A stretch of 64,000 nt of DNA from Anaeromyxobacter diazotrophicus (GCF_013340205.1 NZ_BJTG01000003.1:124001-188000); one strand, 5' to 3'. Counted from the first letter of the stretch, positions 35,619 through 44,219 are shown. Notes: generated from the letters alone by a model not told the origin. Made by a program: numbers and translations.

Positions 35619-36449
35619 TCAGAACGTGCCCGCCACCCCCAGGGGAACCGGCGTCACGATGATCGTCGCGGAGCGCCCGTCCGGCTCGTGCGCCTTGCGG
35701 TGGAGGAGGAGGGGGACGCCCAGGCCGATGCCGGCCCCCAGCGCAGCGCCACTGAGGACGTCGGTGAGCCAGTGACGGTCGGCGGCCACGCGCAGGTAGG
35801 AGACGGTAGCCGCGCCGGTGAGACCCACGGCGTAGATGAGCGGCCAGCCCGGATAGTCGCGCAGCATCGCCACCGTCCCGAACGCCGCGGCGGCCGCGAA
35901 GGTGCCGGAGGCGTGGCCTGACAGGTACGAGTTGTCGTCCCCGAAGGACTTCCGGACGCCGGACGCCCACGCATTCGGACGTCGCCGGGCCACCCCGTAC
36001 TTGATCCCATCCGTGGCGACGGCGGTCACCGCGATGGCCTCGAGGCCGACCAGCACGTCCTCGCCGAAGCGGCGGGCGTCGCGATCCGCCAGGACGAAGT
36101 AGTCCACCGCGATGAGCGACGAGGGGATGCCGACGAGCAGCACGTCCGAGAGGGTGGCCGCGCGCGACGGGTCGCCCCAGCGAAGGTGGAGCCTGGCATT
36201 CCGATCGAAGCCGGGTGGATCGCACCAGCGGCAGGTCGCTGGGGTCAGCGTGCTTCCGGCCAGCTCGAGCCCGATGAAGAGGGCCGTGGCGCTGCCGGTC
36301 ACGGCCCCCGTCGCCCGGAGGTCTACGGAGAGCTCGTCGGCGCGAGGGATCGCCGGGGACAGGAGCACGAGCGAGAGCACGAGCGCGAGCGGCGTCCGCG
36401 TCTTCGCAGGGCGGTTCTCCTGGCGGTTGTGGGTGGTGCGTTTCGTCAC
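35619..36449 (-). CDS. PAP2-family membrane phosphatase
   Basis: A 276-residue protein starting at GTG with GGGGAG seven bases upstream. After a cleavable or anchoring hydrophobic N-terminus (LALVLSLVLLSPAIPRA), the three PAP2 motifs appear in order: KYGVARRRP (C1), YLSGHAS (C2, catalytic His) and YLRVAADRHWLTDV (C3, nucleophile His). PAP2 enzymes hydrolyse phosphatidate, undecaprenyl pyrophosphate or similar lipid phosphates at the membrane. It lies 200 bases upstream of the HD/Pycsar-like gene and reads the same way, so could share its operon, but a small hairpin (GCCTGT/ACAGGC, 35564-35585) lies between. It is divergent from the OLD-family gene. Confidence 0.9.
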   Translation of the reverse strand: MTKRTTHNRQENRPAKTRTPLALVLSLVLLSPAIPRADELSVDLRATGAVTGSATALFIGLELAGSTLTPATCRWCDPPGFDRNARLHLRWGDPSRAATLSDVLLVGIPSSLIAVDYFVLADRDARRFGEDVLVGLEAIAVTAVATDGIKYGVARRRPNAWASGVRKSFGDDNSYLSGHASGTFAAAAAFGTVAMLRDYPGWPLIYAVGLTGAATVSYLRVAADRHWLTDVLSGAALGAGIGLGVPLLLHRKAHEPDGRSATIIVTPVPLGVAGTF

Positions 36450-36522
36450 GAAGGCTCCCCAGCTCGGAGTGGACCGATCGGGCGGAAGCCAGCCTGGCCC
36501 ATGGCGTGCATCCGTGGCGGGT

Positions 36523-36549
36523 GGCCCGGCGCCCACCGGGCGCCGGGCC
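36523..36549. promoter_or_regulatory. Perfect 12-bp stem hairpin ahead of the OLD-family gene
   Basis: GGCCCGGCGCCC (36523-36534) is perfectly complementary to GGGCGCCGGGCC (36538-36549) with a 3-base loop, followed on the plus strand by GTTCTT. No plus-strand gene precedes it, so it is not an obvious terminator of anything. Lying between the divergent PAP2 and OLD-family genes and just before a short leader ORF, it could attenuate the OLD transcript or insulate the two units. Confidence 0.5.
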
Positions 36550-36597
36550 GTTCTTGCACGTCTCGCGCCCATTCCAACCTTCGAAGGAAGACCCCCC

Positions 36598-36630
36598 ATG
36601 ATCACGTACTGGCAGTCGAGGGTGCCGTGA
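36598..36630 (+). CDS. Ten-residue leader ORF overlapping the OLD-family start
   Basis: ATG at 36598 follows GAAGGAAG and opens MITYWQSRVP, ending in a TGA whose last four bases GTGA are shared with the GTG start of the next gene. The spacing fits translational coupling, so ribosomes finishing this peptide could restart on the nuclease gene. Whether the peptide itself matters is unknown. Too short to prove; it could be chance. Confidence 0.4.
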   Translation: MITYWQSRVP

Positions 36631-38402
36631 GATTGAGCCGTGTCCGGATCCGCAACTTCAGGTCCCTCTGGAGCGACGGCAGCGAGTACGCCGTCGATGT
36701 CGCCCTCGCGGACGCGGGCAACTACTTCGCCGGACCGAACAACGCCGGGAAGTCCAACGTGTTCCGGGCCCTCGAGCTCGCCCTCGCGACGGATCCCCCT
36801 CGGTTCGACGAGGCGAAGGACCGGCCTGACCACGAGGTCGGGTCGAATTGCAGCATCGTCCTCGACTTCGACATGGGCCAGGAGGCCCTGTCGAGCGGCG
36901 ACCTCGTGGGCACGCTCGCGCGGATGGCGCACGTCTACGAGCGGGCGGTCGGCGCCGGGCCGACGTTCGCCGAGGAGGGCCGGCTCGTCCACCACGTTCA
37001 GTTCAGCGCCGCGGGCGCTCGCGCCGAGAAGATCCTGGCGAAGGGCGCGGGAGCCAAGGCGAAGCGCGGCGACAAGCTCGACCAGCTGCTCGCCCAGTTT
37101 CATCGAGTCGTCCAGTTCGTGGACGTCAGAAGCGGGGAGAGCCTCGAGAGCATGATGAAGCGGGGCTTCCGGGAGATCCTGGGCAGCGTGCTCAAGGAGA
37201 AGTTCGCCTCGGCGCTCGCGAAGGCCGAGGTGAAGCAGAAGGAGTTCCGGGCCGAGCTCTCCGACGGAGTCCTGAAGCCGCTCGCGGAGGACATCAGGGA
37301 GAGGGTCGCGCGCTACATCCCCGATCTGAAGGCCGTCGAGCTCGTCCCGGCCGTCGGCACGGTGGACGAGGCAATCGTCGGGTCGAGCTACGAGTTGACC
37401 GACGCCGCGAAGACCGCGCTCGAGCAAAAGGGCACCGGCGTCCGAGGCGCGGTCCTGCTCACGCTCATGTCCCTCATTGCCGAGGCCTCGAGGCGAGCTG
37501 TCGTCTTCGCGATCGAGGAGCCGGAGAGCTTCCTGCACCCCGGCAGGCACCGGGCGCTCGGTCGGGCGCTGGAACAGTTCACGAAGCGCCCTGACGTCAC
37601 GCTCCTGGTGACGACGCACTCGCCCTTCATCTTCGCGGCCGATGCGAAGTCACGCGTGTTCTCGGTCAGCAAGACCGACGCTGGGCAGACTCGGATCCAG
37701 GCCGGTTCTCCGGACCAGCTCGCCGACCGAGCCCGGCGCCTCCTCATGGAGTCGCCACTGCCGAGCCTGCTCGATCTCGCCGGGTCGATCCCCGCCGATT
37801 CCCAGGCCCTGGTCGTCGAAGGCGAATCCGACAGGGCCTACGTCGAGCTCGCAGCGCGGAAGCTGGGCAAGCCGCTCCATGGCATCTCCGTCGTCGCGTG
37901 CGCGGGAGCGAGCGACGCGGCGCTCAAGGCGTTGTTGCTCGGGGATCTCATCGGCCGTGAGCGAGTGTTCGCGCTGCTCGACGCGGACGAGGCAGGCAAG
38001 AGCGCCAAGGCGATCCTGGTCGAGAAGCTCAAGACGGCAAAGTTCCAGGGGGGCCAGGTGCTTCTGTATTCGGAGACCGTCGGTGAAGACGGCGTCCCGG
38101 TCGAGGCGGAGGACCTGTTCCCGGAATCCTTGGTGCAGGGGTTCCTGAAGGTGAACCCTCAATGGATGGTCGAGTACCAGCGCGGCAAGAGGCGCGCCCA
38201 CATCGGGCTCTCGAAGGAGGGGAAGGCGCCGTTCTGCGCGTGGCTCGAGTCGAACGTCACCGTCGAGCAGCTGGGCCGGTGGAACGAGCTGATCGAGGAG
38301 CTGGTCGCGAGGGCCGCGGTCGCGCGCGAGAAGCGCAAGGCGGCCGCAGCGGAGGAGCTGCCGGGCGGAAGGGCACCGGATCGAAGCGGTCGTGGGTCAT
38401 GA
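36627..38402 (+). CDS. OLD-family ATPase with TOPRIM nuclease domain
   Basis: A 591-residue protein starting at GTG (GAGG upstream). The ABC-type ATPase has Walker A GPNNAGKS (36-43), Walker B AIEEPE (295-300) followed by SFLHP, and H-loop TTHS (His331). The TOPRIM domain follows: VVEGESD (Glu398, Glu400) and LLDADEAGKS (Asp452, Asp454), the metal-binding acidic set. This order is that of OLD (overcoming lysogenization defect) nucleases, which degrade DNA and act in phage defence. No UvrD-type helicase gene sits beside it, so it is a class 1, stand-alone type rather than Gabija. The C-terminal tail is Lys/Ala-rich. All key residues are present. Confidence 0.9.
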   Translation: MRLSRVRIRNFRSLWSDGSEYAVDVALADAGNYFAGPNNAGKSNVFRALELALATDPPRFDEAKDRPDHEVGSNCSIVLDFDMGQEALSSGDLVGTLARMAHVYERAVGAGPTFAEEGRLVHHVQFSAAGARAEKILAKGAGAKAKRGDKLDQLLAQFHRVVQFVDVRSGESLESMMKRGFREILGSVLKEKFASALAKAEVKQKEFRAELSDGVLKPLAEDIRERVARYIPDLKAVELVPAVGTVDEAIVGSSYELTDAAKTALEQKGTGVRGAVLLTLMSLIAEASRRAVVFAIEEPESFLHPGRHRALGRALEQFTKRPDVTLLVTTHSPFIFAADAKSRVFSVSKTDAGQTRIQAGSPDQLADRARRLLMESPLPSLLDLAGSIPADSQALVVEGESDRAYVELAARKLGKPLHGISVVACAGASDAALKALLLGDLIGRERVFALLDADEAGKSAKAILVEKLKTAKFQGGQVLLYSETVGEDGVPVEAEDLFPESLVQGFLKVNPQWMVEYQRGKRRAHIGLSKEGKAPFCAWLESNVTVEQLGRWNELIEELVARAAVAREKRKAAAAEELPGGRAPDRSGRGS

Positions 38403-38439
38403 CGAGCGCGGCCTGGAAGACCGGCGGCGCGCGGCTTCG

Positions 38440-39363
38440 CTACGGCGTGGTCACCGGCCCGGCCAGCACGAATTCGAAGTCGCTGCCGCGCAGCTTCTTC
38501 AGCGCGTCGAGGTCGCCGTCGTCCCAGCGCGTGTCCGGTGCGCCGGTCACGTACCAGCTGGAGCCGTTGTCCGCCAGGATCATCCCGTAGCGCTGGAGGG
38601 CGCGGGCCACCACCCGCGCCTGCGGCATCATCGCCGAGAGGTCCACCGTCGCCTTGAGCCTGGCGCGCGCGCCCATGGGCGGGACGTTCGGGTCGGTGAC
38701 GTTCGAGGCGGCGTGGCGCGCCGGGTCCACGTAGCCCATCTGCGTGCGAGCCGCGGTGAAGCGCAGGGCGTGGCGGATCTCGCCGGCGGCGGCCTCCTCG
38801 TACCGGGCCAGCCCCGGGAAGATGGGGAGGCCCGCGGCGTCGGCGCTGGTCCAGCCGGCCGGGCGCAGCGCGTTCGAGCGCAGGTCGAAGATCGCGCCCG
38901 ATCCGGCGTGCCAGGCCGAGGCCCCGGGCTGCGCGGCGAAGAGCTCGTAGAGCGTGCAGCTGGCGGTGTCGACGACGATCACGTGCGCGTCGCTCCCCTG
39001 CTCGACCGGCACGTCGGGAGGGATGGGGTAGGGGCCGGGGTCGCTCTCGCCGGCGTAGTCGAAGGTGACCGGAAACCTCGGGGTGGACGCGTCGGCCGCG
39101 GCGTACGGGATGCCGTACACCGAGCCGAAGTCGGGGTGGAACGCGGCGGCGCTGCCGACGGACGCGACCCAGGCGCCGGAGCGCGGGTCGAGCGGCGCCG
39201 CGGAGATGTCCGTGTTCCAGGCGTTGTCCGCCGGGAAGATCGGGCAGGCGCCGCTGATGCTGGGGCTGTGCGCGGGCGGGAGGTGACTGCCGCCGGTGGC
39301 GCCCGGCGTCCCGCCGCAGGCGGCGAGCAGCAGCGCGACGAGGAGGACGCTGACGCGGCTCAT
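38440..39363 (-). CDS. Predicted lipoprotein of unknown function
   Basis: A 307-residue protein with lipobox LLAAC (MSRVSVLLVALLLAACGG, Cys16). The mature region begins with a short linker, then CPIFPADNAWNTDISAAPLDPRS, a motif seen at the start of a widespread uncharacterised secreted family. It continues with strands, and SCTLYELFAAQPGASAWHAGSGAIFDLRSNALRPAGWTSADAAGLPIFPGL. A likely beta-rich extracellular domain; no catalytic motif can be pinned down. It converges on the OLD-family gene, which ends 38 bases away, and is divergent from ppnP. Function unknown. Confidence 0.8.
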   Translation of the reverse strand: MSRVSVLLVALLLAACGGTPGATGGSHLPPAHSPSISGACPIFPADNAWNTDISAAPLDPRSGAWVASVGSAAAFHPDFGSVYGIPYAAADASTPRFPVTFDYAGESDPGPYPIPPDVPVEQGSDAHVIVVDTASCTLYELFAAQPGASAWHAGSGAIFDLRSNALRPAGWTSADAAGLPIFPGLARYEEAAAGEIRHALRFTAARTQMGYVDPARHAASNVTDPNVPPMGARARLKATVDLSAMMPQARVVARALQRYGMILADNGSSWYVTGAPDTRWDDGDLDALKKLRGSDFEFVLAGPVTTP

Positions 39364-39446
39364 CCGGCGACTCTAGCGCGCCTCGCGGACTGGCGGCGGA
39401 GCGCGCCCTTTTGACGCGCCGCGCCCCCGCGTGCTTCGATGTGGTC

Positions 39447-39728
39447 ATGCTCGCGCACAAGACGTACTTCGAGGGGAAGGTCCAGAGCGTCGGCTTCGAG
39501 CGGAACGGGCGCCGCGCGACCGTAGGCGTCGTCGACGCCGGGGAGTTCCACTTCGGCACGGAGGCGGCGGAGCGGATGACGGTCGTCTCGGGCGAGCTCT
39601 GGGCGAAGCTGCCCGGGGAGAGCGCCTGGCGCGCGTTCCCGGCCGGCACGACGTTCGAGGTCCCCGCGAAGAGCGGGTTCGACGTGAAGGCCTCGGTGCC
39701 CGCCGCTTACCTCTGCGAGTTCCTGTAG
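39447..39728 (+). CDS. ppnP: Pyrimidine/purine nucleoside phosphorylase PpnP
   Basis: A 93-residue cupin protein, the same length as E. coli PpnP. Landmarks are YFEGKVQSVGF near the N-terminus, RRATVGVVDAGEFHF, AERMTVVSGELWAKLPG and the terminal FDVKASVPAAYLCEFL, which correspond to the E. coli protein's conserved blocks (MTVISG, YLC.(Y/F)L). The enzyme splits many nucleosides with phosphate to base and ribose 1-phosphate in the cytoplasm. The start ATG 39447 is chosen by family length; GTG 39441 is possible. It lies alone between divergent neighbours. Confidence 0.9.
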   Translation: MLAHKTYFEGKVQSVGFERNGRRATVGVVDAGEFHFGTEAAERMTVVSGELWAKLPGESAWRAFPAGTTFEVPAKSGFDVKASVPAAYLCEFL

Positions 39729-39929
39729 CTAGATCGGCTTCGAGCGCTGGGTCAACGACCGGGAGCCGCGCGATCTGGCGGGGCACATCCGCGCGGCGGT
39801 AGATGCGCTCCGGACGGTCGTTCGCCTGGATCCTCGGCCGCAACAAGTGACCGCCCGGCGCGGCGGAAGCCGCGGTGGAGCCGCCGGTCCATGGTGGCGA
39901 CGGTCTCCCAGTCCCGATACGAACGCCCC

Positions 39930-40463
39930 ATGGCGACCTACGCCCGCGCACGGATCGAGACCTGGCTCGGCGACATCACGCAGCTCGAGGTGGACGCCAT
40001 CGTGAACGCGGCCAACGCCAGCCTGCTGGGCGGGGGCGGCGTGGACGGCGCGATCCACGAGGCCGCAGGCCCGGGGTTGCTCGACGAGTGTCGTGGGCTG
40101 GGCGGTGCGCGCCCTGGCGAAGCGAAAGCGACCGGCGGATACGCGCTGCCGGCTCGGTACGTCATCCACACGGTAGGTCCCGTGTGGCACGGAGGCCACC
40201 AGGGGGAGGACGAGGTGCTGGCGCGCTGCTACCGCGAGAGCCTCAGGGTCGCATCGGGGCTGCGCCTCCGCTCGATCGCTTTCCCTGCCATCTCCACCGG
40301 AGCCTTTCGGTTCCCGCTCGAGCGAGCCACCGGCATCGCACTGACCGAGGCGCAGCGTGGGCTGGCGGCGCACCCGGATCTCCAGCGGATCGTCTTCTGC
40401 TGCTTCGGGCGCACCGATCTCGACGTGTACGATGCGGTCGCGCGGTCGCTCTTCGGGGAGTAG
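39930..40463 (+). CDS. Macro-domain protein (O-acetyl-ADP-ribose deacetylase-like)
   Basis: A 177-residue single macro domain, very close in style to the YmdB group: [42 protein letters not shown] (nucleotide-binding NAAN and GGGGVDGAI loops), [20 protein letters not shown], and [14 protein letters not shown]. Known members hydrolyse O-acetyl-ADP-ribose or remove ADP-ribose from proteins or DNA. The chosen start aligns with the family; an in-frame ATG at 39891 has GGAG upstream and would add 13 residues. It follows ppnP by about 200 bases, which hold fragments but no intact gene. Confidence 0.9.
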   Translation: MATYARARIETWLGDITQLEVDAIVNAANASLLGGGGVDGAIHEAAGPGLLDECRGLGGARPGEAKATGGYALPARYVIHTVGPVWHGGHQGEDEVLARCYRESLRVASGLRLRSIAFPAISTGAFRFPLERATGIALTEAQRGLAAHPDLQRIVFCCFGRTDLDVYDAVARSLFGE

Positions 40464-40586
40464 CGGGACGTTCTCCAGCGGGACGACGGCGCACTGGAGC
40501 GAGTGTGCGGCCGGCCCCGCGCTCCGAGGAGTGACGCGCGCCATCACGTCCCGACCGCCACAGCGACGACGCGGTCGAGCCGGTGG

Positions 40587-41793
40587 TCACGCGAGCCGCC
40601 GCAGCCCGTCCACCACCTCGACCATGGCGAGCGTGTCCTGGGCGCAGTAGGCCAGGAGCTGCTCCCGCAGCCGCGCCAGCTCCGCGCCCGAGGCGGCCTT
40701 CGGCCCGCCGAGCAGCAGGCCTTCGAGCACCGCCGAGGCGGTGCCGCCTTCGCCGATGGCGAGCCCGTCGTAGCTGAGGCCCGGCACGAGCGCAGGAGCG
40801 ACGGCCTTCATGCTGAAGCTGCCACCAAACTTCGGGTGGTAGACGTGGTCGCGGACGATGGGCAGGAGATCGACGAGGCGCCCCGCGATGCGCAGGAGCG
40901 CCTTCCGCCGCGCCGGCACGTGCTTCGAGCGCCGCGAGCGCGTCGGCCAGCCCGGGCCCGACGACCGTCCGCCCCGACTTCACCGCGCGCACCTGCCGCG
41001 CGGCGATCGCCGGCAGCTCGGCGCCGTCCGGGATGTCGCGGATGAGCTCGACGCCCGCTGCGAGCAGCGCCTCGGCGCGCTTGCCGCCCTTGTAGAGCGT
41101 CGAGACGTGGTGCTCGGGCAGCTCGGTCCAGCACCGCGCCAGGAACGGGCACTCGTAGGGCTCGCCGCAGCTCGGGCCGGGGGCGACGTCCGGCAACGGC
41201 CCGTCGAGCGCGCGCGTCATCCGGCGCAGGTGCTCCGGGATCTCCGGCAGGAACGCCTCCGCCGCGGCGGTGACGTCCTCGCGCACGAAGAGGTTGGAGA
41301 GACCCGGGTGCCGGCAGCCGCGGTCGAGGTGCATCACCTCCGCGCGGTGCACGGCGAGGCCGGCCGCGCGCAGGACGTGGAGCTGGATGGCCACGTCGGG
41401 GATGAACTGCTCCTTCACGTCGAGGGTGGACTTCACCTCGACGAGCGCGTGGCCCCCGCGCCGGCGCTCGAGCACGTCCACCGCGACGAAGACGCCGTCC
41501 GCGCTGAAGCTCGCCTCGTAGATGGCGCGCGCGCCCGCGCCGAGCGCCGCCGCGGTGTCGGCCACCTTCTTCGCGGTCTCGAAGTACTCGCCGCCGATGA
41601 GCACGCCGCCCGGGAACTCGGCCTGAGCGAGCTCGCCCACGCGGTGCCCGCGATCGAAGACCGCCTGGAGCGACGGCGGCGCGGCGAGCTCCGGCGCCTT
41701 CGGCTCGTGGACGCGCCACCAGAGCTGCTTCAGGCACTGGAGGCCGTAGCAGAAGCGCGACTTCGAGAGCGGGGTGGGGCCGCGCTGCGTCAC
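40587..41793 (-). pseudogene. Decayed DUF2779 nuclease gene, internal deletion with frameshift
   Basis: The N-terminal 290 codons are intact in one frame: SKSRFCYGLQCLKQLWWRVHEPKAPEL, then a RecB/Cas4-like nuclease core (VFVAVDVLERR...HALVEVKST) and a cysteine cluster CGEPYECPFLARC. At about 40925 the frame changes. The remaining sequence, in another frame, is the C-terminal end of the same family: GRLVDLLPIVRDHVYHPKFGGSFSMKAVAPALVPGLSYDGLAIGEGGTASAVLEGLLL...LLAYCAQDTLAMVEVVDGL. The middle DEDD exonuclease-type core (LDFET region, about 130 residues) is absent, so there is both a deletion and a frameshift. The product would be truncated. It overlaps the upstream gene by four bases. Confidence 0.75.
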
Positions 41794-42509
41794 GTGCGCC
41801 CCGCCTCGACCTCACCACGGTCGATCGAGCGGAGCAGCTTCGCCACGAGCGGCCAGAGCTCGCGGTCGGCCGGATCGACGCGCGCCTCCGGCATCGCGGC
41901 GAAGCCGGAGAGCGTGAGGAAGTGGTCGAGGGCGCGCCCCGCCTCGTCCTTCCAGCGCATCGCGCTCGCGGCCAGCGAGCTGGGGCCGAGGTACGCGACG
42001 AGGATGGGCGGCGACGCCTGGTCCGGCGCCGGCAGGCTCGCCTTCAGGGTCGCGTACTTGGCCTTCGGCGCCGAGGGACGCGAGCTGACGTACTGGAGGT
42101 CCTCCAGCAGGCGGCCCATGCCCCGCTCGCGAGCGACCAGGTACAGCGCCGCCTGGTCCCCGTCGAACGACCTCGCGTCGGTCTTGAGCTCGAGGAACAC
42201 CCACGCCGGCCCTCCGGTGGCCCGGTCGAGGCGAAGCAGGTAGTCCACGTTGACCGTGAGCGCCCTGCGCTTCTCCTCGGGGAGCGCCGGCTGGACCGGG
42301 ACCTGGCACTTCTTCGAAGGCCGCAGCGAGGCGAGGAGGGGGAACTCGGGCGCGAGGAGCTTCGCCGTCCCGCCGAGCTGGGCCCCCACGAACGCCTCGA
42401 GGAACGGCGTGAGGAAGATGTCGATGCGCCGCTCGAGCTGGTACTTCGGAAAGCCGGACCAGTCGGCGAGCCGCTGCATGATGGCGGTGAGCGAGTGCTC
42501 GAGGCTCAT
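41790..42509 (-). CDS. PD-(D/E)XK nuclease-like protein upstream of DUF2779 gene
   Basis: A 239-residue protein. The core VNVDYLLRLDRATGGPAWVFLELKTDARSFDGDQAALY has the D...ExK pattern of the PD-(D/E)XK fold (Asp91, Glu109, Lys111 by approximate count), followed by a Gln-containing helix as in Holliday junction resolvase or RecB-type nucleases. I do not recognise the exact family. Its stop overlaps the DUF2779 start by four bases (ATGA), so the two formed a unit before the downstream gene decayed. The function is not known; a DNA-cutting role is inferred from the motif. Confidence 0.7.
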   Translation of the reverse strand: MSLEHSLTAIMQRLADWSGFPKYQLERRIDIFLTPFLEAFVGAQLGGTAKLLAPEFPLLASLRPSKKCQVPVQPALPEEKRRALTVNVDYLLRLDRATGGPAWVFLELKTDARSFDGDQAALYLVARERGMGRLLEDLQYVSSRPSAPKAKYATLKASLPAPDQASPPILVAYLGPSSLAASAMRWKDEAGRALDHFLTLSGFAAMPEARVDPADRELWPLVAKLLRSIDRGEVEAGRT

Positions 42510-42618
42510 GCGCGGAGCGTAGCAAGTCGGACGGGCACCCGGTGTCGCGGGACGCGTGGCGACATGATCCCGCCGGGCAGGCGGAGTTCAAGGTGCGGGC
42601 GCAGGCGGTCCGGCGAAC

Positions 42619-42661
42619 TTGCGCCGCCCGGGGCGCCCGCTTATAGTTGAGTACGTACTCA
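42619..42661 (+). promoter_or_regulatory. tetR-type promoter with palindromic operator
   Basis: TTGCGC (42619-42624), 17 bases, TATAGT (42642-42647) form a plausible sigma-70 promoter. Immediately after is the perfect 14-base palindrome TGAGTACGTACTCA (42648-42661), covering the expected start of transcription, 18 bases before the TetR start codon. This is the standard layout for autorepression. Confidence 0.65.
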
Positions 42662-42678
42662 CGCACCTCTCCACGCTC

Positions 42679-43251
42679 ATGGCCCGCCCGCTCAGCGACG
42701 AAAAGCGAAGCGCCCTCCTCGCGGCAGCGATCGACCTCTTCTCGGAGAACGGGATCGACGCGACGCCGACGGCGGCCATCTCGAAGGCGGCGGGCGTCGC
42801 CGAGGGCTCGCTCTTCACCTACTTCAGATCCAAGGACGGCCTCGTCAACGCGCTCTACCTCGAGCTCAAGGCCGAGCTGGCGCAGGTGCTCATGCAGGGC
42901 TTTCCGCGCGACGGCTCGATCGCGAAGAAGCTGAAGCACCTGTGGGATCGCCACGTCGCCTGGTGCGCCGCGTCCCCGGAGAAGCTGAAGGCGCTGGACC
43001 GGCTGCTCCTCTCGAATCGCCTCGACGCCGCGTCGCGCGCGCAGGGCGCCGAGCCGTTCCGCGAGCTCGACGACGCCGTGCAGCGGGCGGTGGAGGACGG
43101 GACGCTGCGCGACCTCTCGCTGCCGTTCCTCCACCAGATCTTCGCGGCCATGGTGACGGCCACGCTGCAGATGATGGCGGCCGATCCGGCCGGGGCCGCG
43201 AGGTACCGCCGCGAGGGGTTCGAGATCCTCTGGAACGCCGTGCGGCGGTGA
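42679..43251 (+). CDS. TetR-family transcriptional regulator
   Basis: A 190-residue repressor. The N-terminal HTH is typical: KRSALLAAAIDLFSENGIDATPTAAISKAAGVAEGSLFTYFRSKDGLVNALYLELK, with the recognition helix in EGSLFTYF. The C-terminal domain is a helical ligand pocket with Trp/Met-rich helices. The palindrome at its promoter and a near-copy ahead of the next gene make it the likely regulator of both itself and the following reductase. The start is ATG 42679; the in-frame extension upstream would include its own operator, so it is rejected. Confidence 0.9.
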   Translation: MARPLSDEKRSALLAAAIDLFSENGIDATPTAAISKAAGVAEGSLFTYFRSKDGLVNALYLELKAELAQVLMQGFPRDGSIAKKLKHLWDRHVAWCAASPEKLKALDRLLLSNRLDAASRAQGAEPFRELDDAVQRAVEDGTLRDLSLPFLHQIFAAMVTATLQMMAADPAGAARYRREGFEILWNAVRR

Positions 43252-43268
43252 GTTTTGTGCGTAACTCA

Positions 43269-43282
43269 TGAGCGCGTGCTCA
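43269..43282 (+). promoter_or_regulatory. Second TetR-type operator, ahead of the SDR gene
   Basis: TGAGCGCGTGCTCA is a near-perfect palindrome that differs from the 42648-42661 operator only at one symmetric pair per arm, giving the shared consensus TGAGYRCGTRCTCA. It starts 18 bases after the TetR stop and ends 22 bases before the reductase ATG. The TetR protein should bind both. Confidence 0.6.
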
Positions 43283-43304
43283 CGCAACAAACGGAGGTGA
43301 GATC

Positions 43305-44219
43305 ATGGAACCCTGGAGCTTCGCCGACATCCCCGATCAGTCCGGCCGCACGGCGCTCGTCACCGGCGCGAACGCCGGCATCGGGCTCGAGACCGCCCGC
43401 ATGCTCGCGCTGAAGGGCGCGGACGTGGTGCTCGCCTGCCGCAACCTCGAGAAGGGGAGGGCCGCGGTCGAGCGCGTCCAGTCCGCACGCCCCCGCGGCA
43501 GCGCGACGCTCGCCGCCCTCGACCTGTCGGATCTCGACTCGGTGGCGGCGTTCGCGGCGAGCTTCGCCGCCTCGCACGAGCGCCTCGACCTCCTCGTCGC
43601 GAACGCGGGCGTCATGGTGCCGCCCTTCGGGCGCACGAAGCAGGGGTTCGAGCTGCAGCTCGGCACGAACCACCTCGGCCACTTCGCGCTGGTGGCGCGC
43701 CTGCTGCCGCTCGTGCTGCGCACGGCCGGCGCGCGGATCGTCGTGGTCTCGAGCACCGCCCAGAACTTCGGCCGGATCGACCGGGACGACCTGAACTGGG
43801 AGCGCCGCCCGTACCGGCCGTGGGCCGCCTACGGCCAGAGCAAGCTCGCGAACCAGCTCTTCGCGCTCGAGCTGCACCGGCGGCTGTCGGCGGCCGGGTC
43901 CCAGGTGCGCGTCACCTCCGCCCACCCCGGCTACACGGCCACCGACCTGCAGCGCACCTCGCCCGTCGCGCGCCTGTTCAACCCGATCTTCGGCATGAAG
44001 CCGCCGGACGGCGCGCTCCCGACGCTCCGGGCCGCGACCGATCCCGCGGCCGCGAGCGGCAGCTACTGGGGCCCGCGCGGCCTCTTCGAGCTGCGCGGCC
44101 CGCCCGCCCCGGCGCGCATCTCGGCGGCCGCGCAGGACCGGGCGACTGCGGCGTGGCTCTGGGGCGAGAGCGAGAAGCTCACGGGCGTGGCGTTCGAGCT
44201 CGCGCCGGCCGCGGCGTGA
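43305..44219 (+). CDS. Short-chain dehydrogenase/reductase
   Basis: A 304-residue classical/extended SDR with a perfect site (GGAGGTGAG) before the ATG. The Rossmann motif is TGANAGIG (20-27), the dinucleotide Asp in ACRNLEKG style (Arg at 46 suggests NADP), NAG at VANAGV, catalytic Ser in VVSSTAQN, and YGQSK for the Tyr-Lys pair. It resembles the retinol dehydrogenase-like/WW-domain oxidoreductase group: TNHLGHFALVARLLPLVL. Its likely substrate is a hydrophobic alcohol or ketone. Controlled by the upstream TetR. Its stop overlaps the next gene's GTG (GTGA). Confidence 0.9.
   Translation: MEPWSFADIPDQSGRTALVTGANAGIGLETARMLALKGADVVLACRNLEKGRAAVERVQSARPRGSATLAALDLSDLDSVAAFAASFAASHERLDLLVANAGVMVPPFGRTKQGFELQLGTNHLGHFALVARLLPLVLRTAGARIVVVSSTAQNFGRIDRDDLNWERRPYRPWAAYGQSKLANQLFALELHRRLSAAGSQVRVTSAHPGYTATDLQRTSPVARLFNPIFGMKPPDGALPTLRAATDPAAASGSYWGPRGLFELRGPPAPARISAAAQDRATAAWLWGESEKLTGVAFELAPAAA

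Noticed and set aside
36627-38402. Gabija system (GajA-GajB)
   Set aside because: No UvrD-like helicase gene is next to the OLD nuclease; the neighbour is a lipoprotein gene on the other strand.
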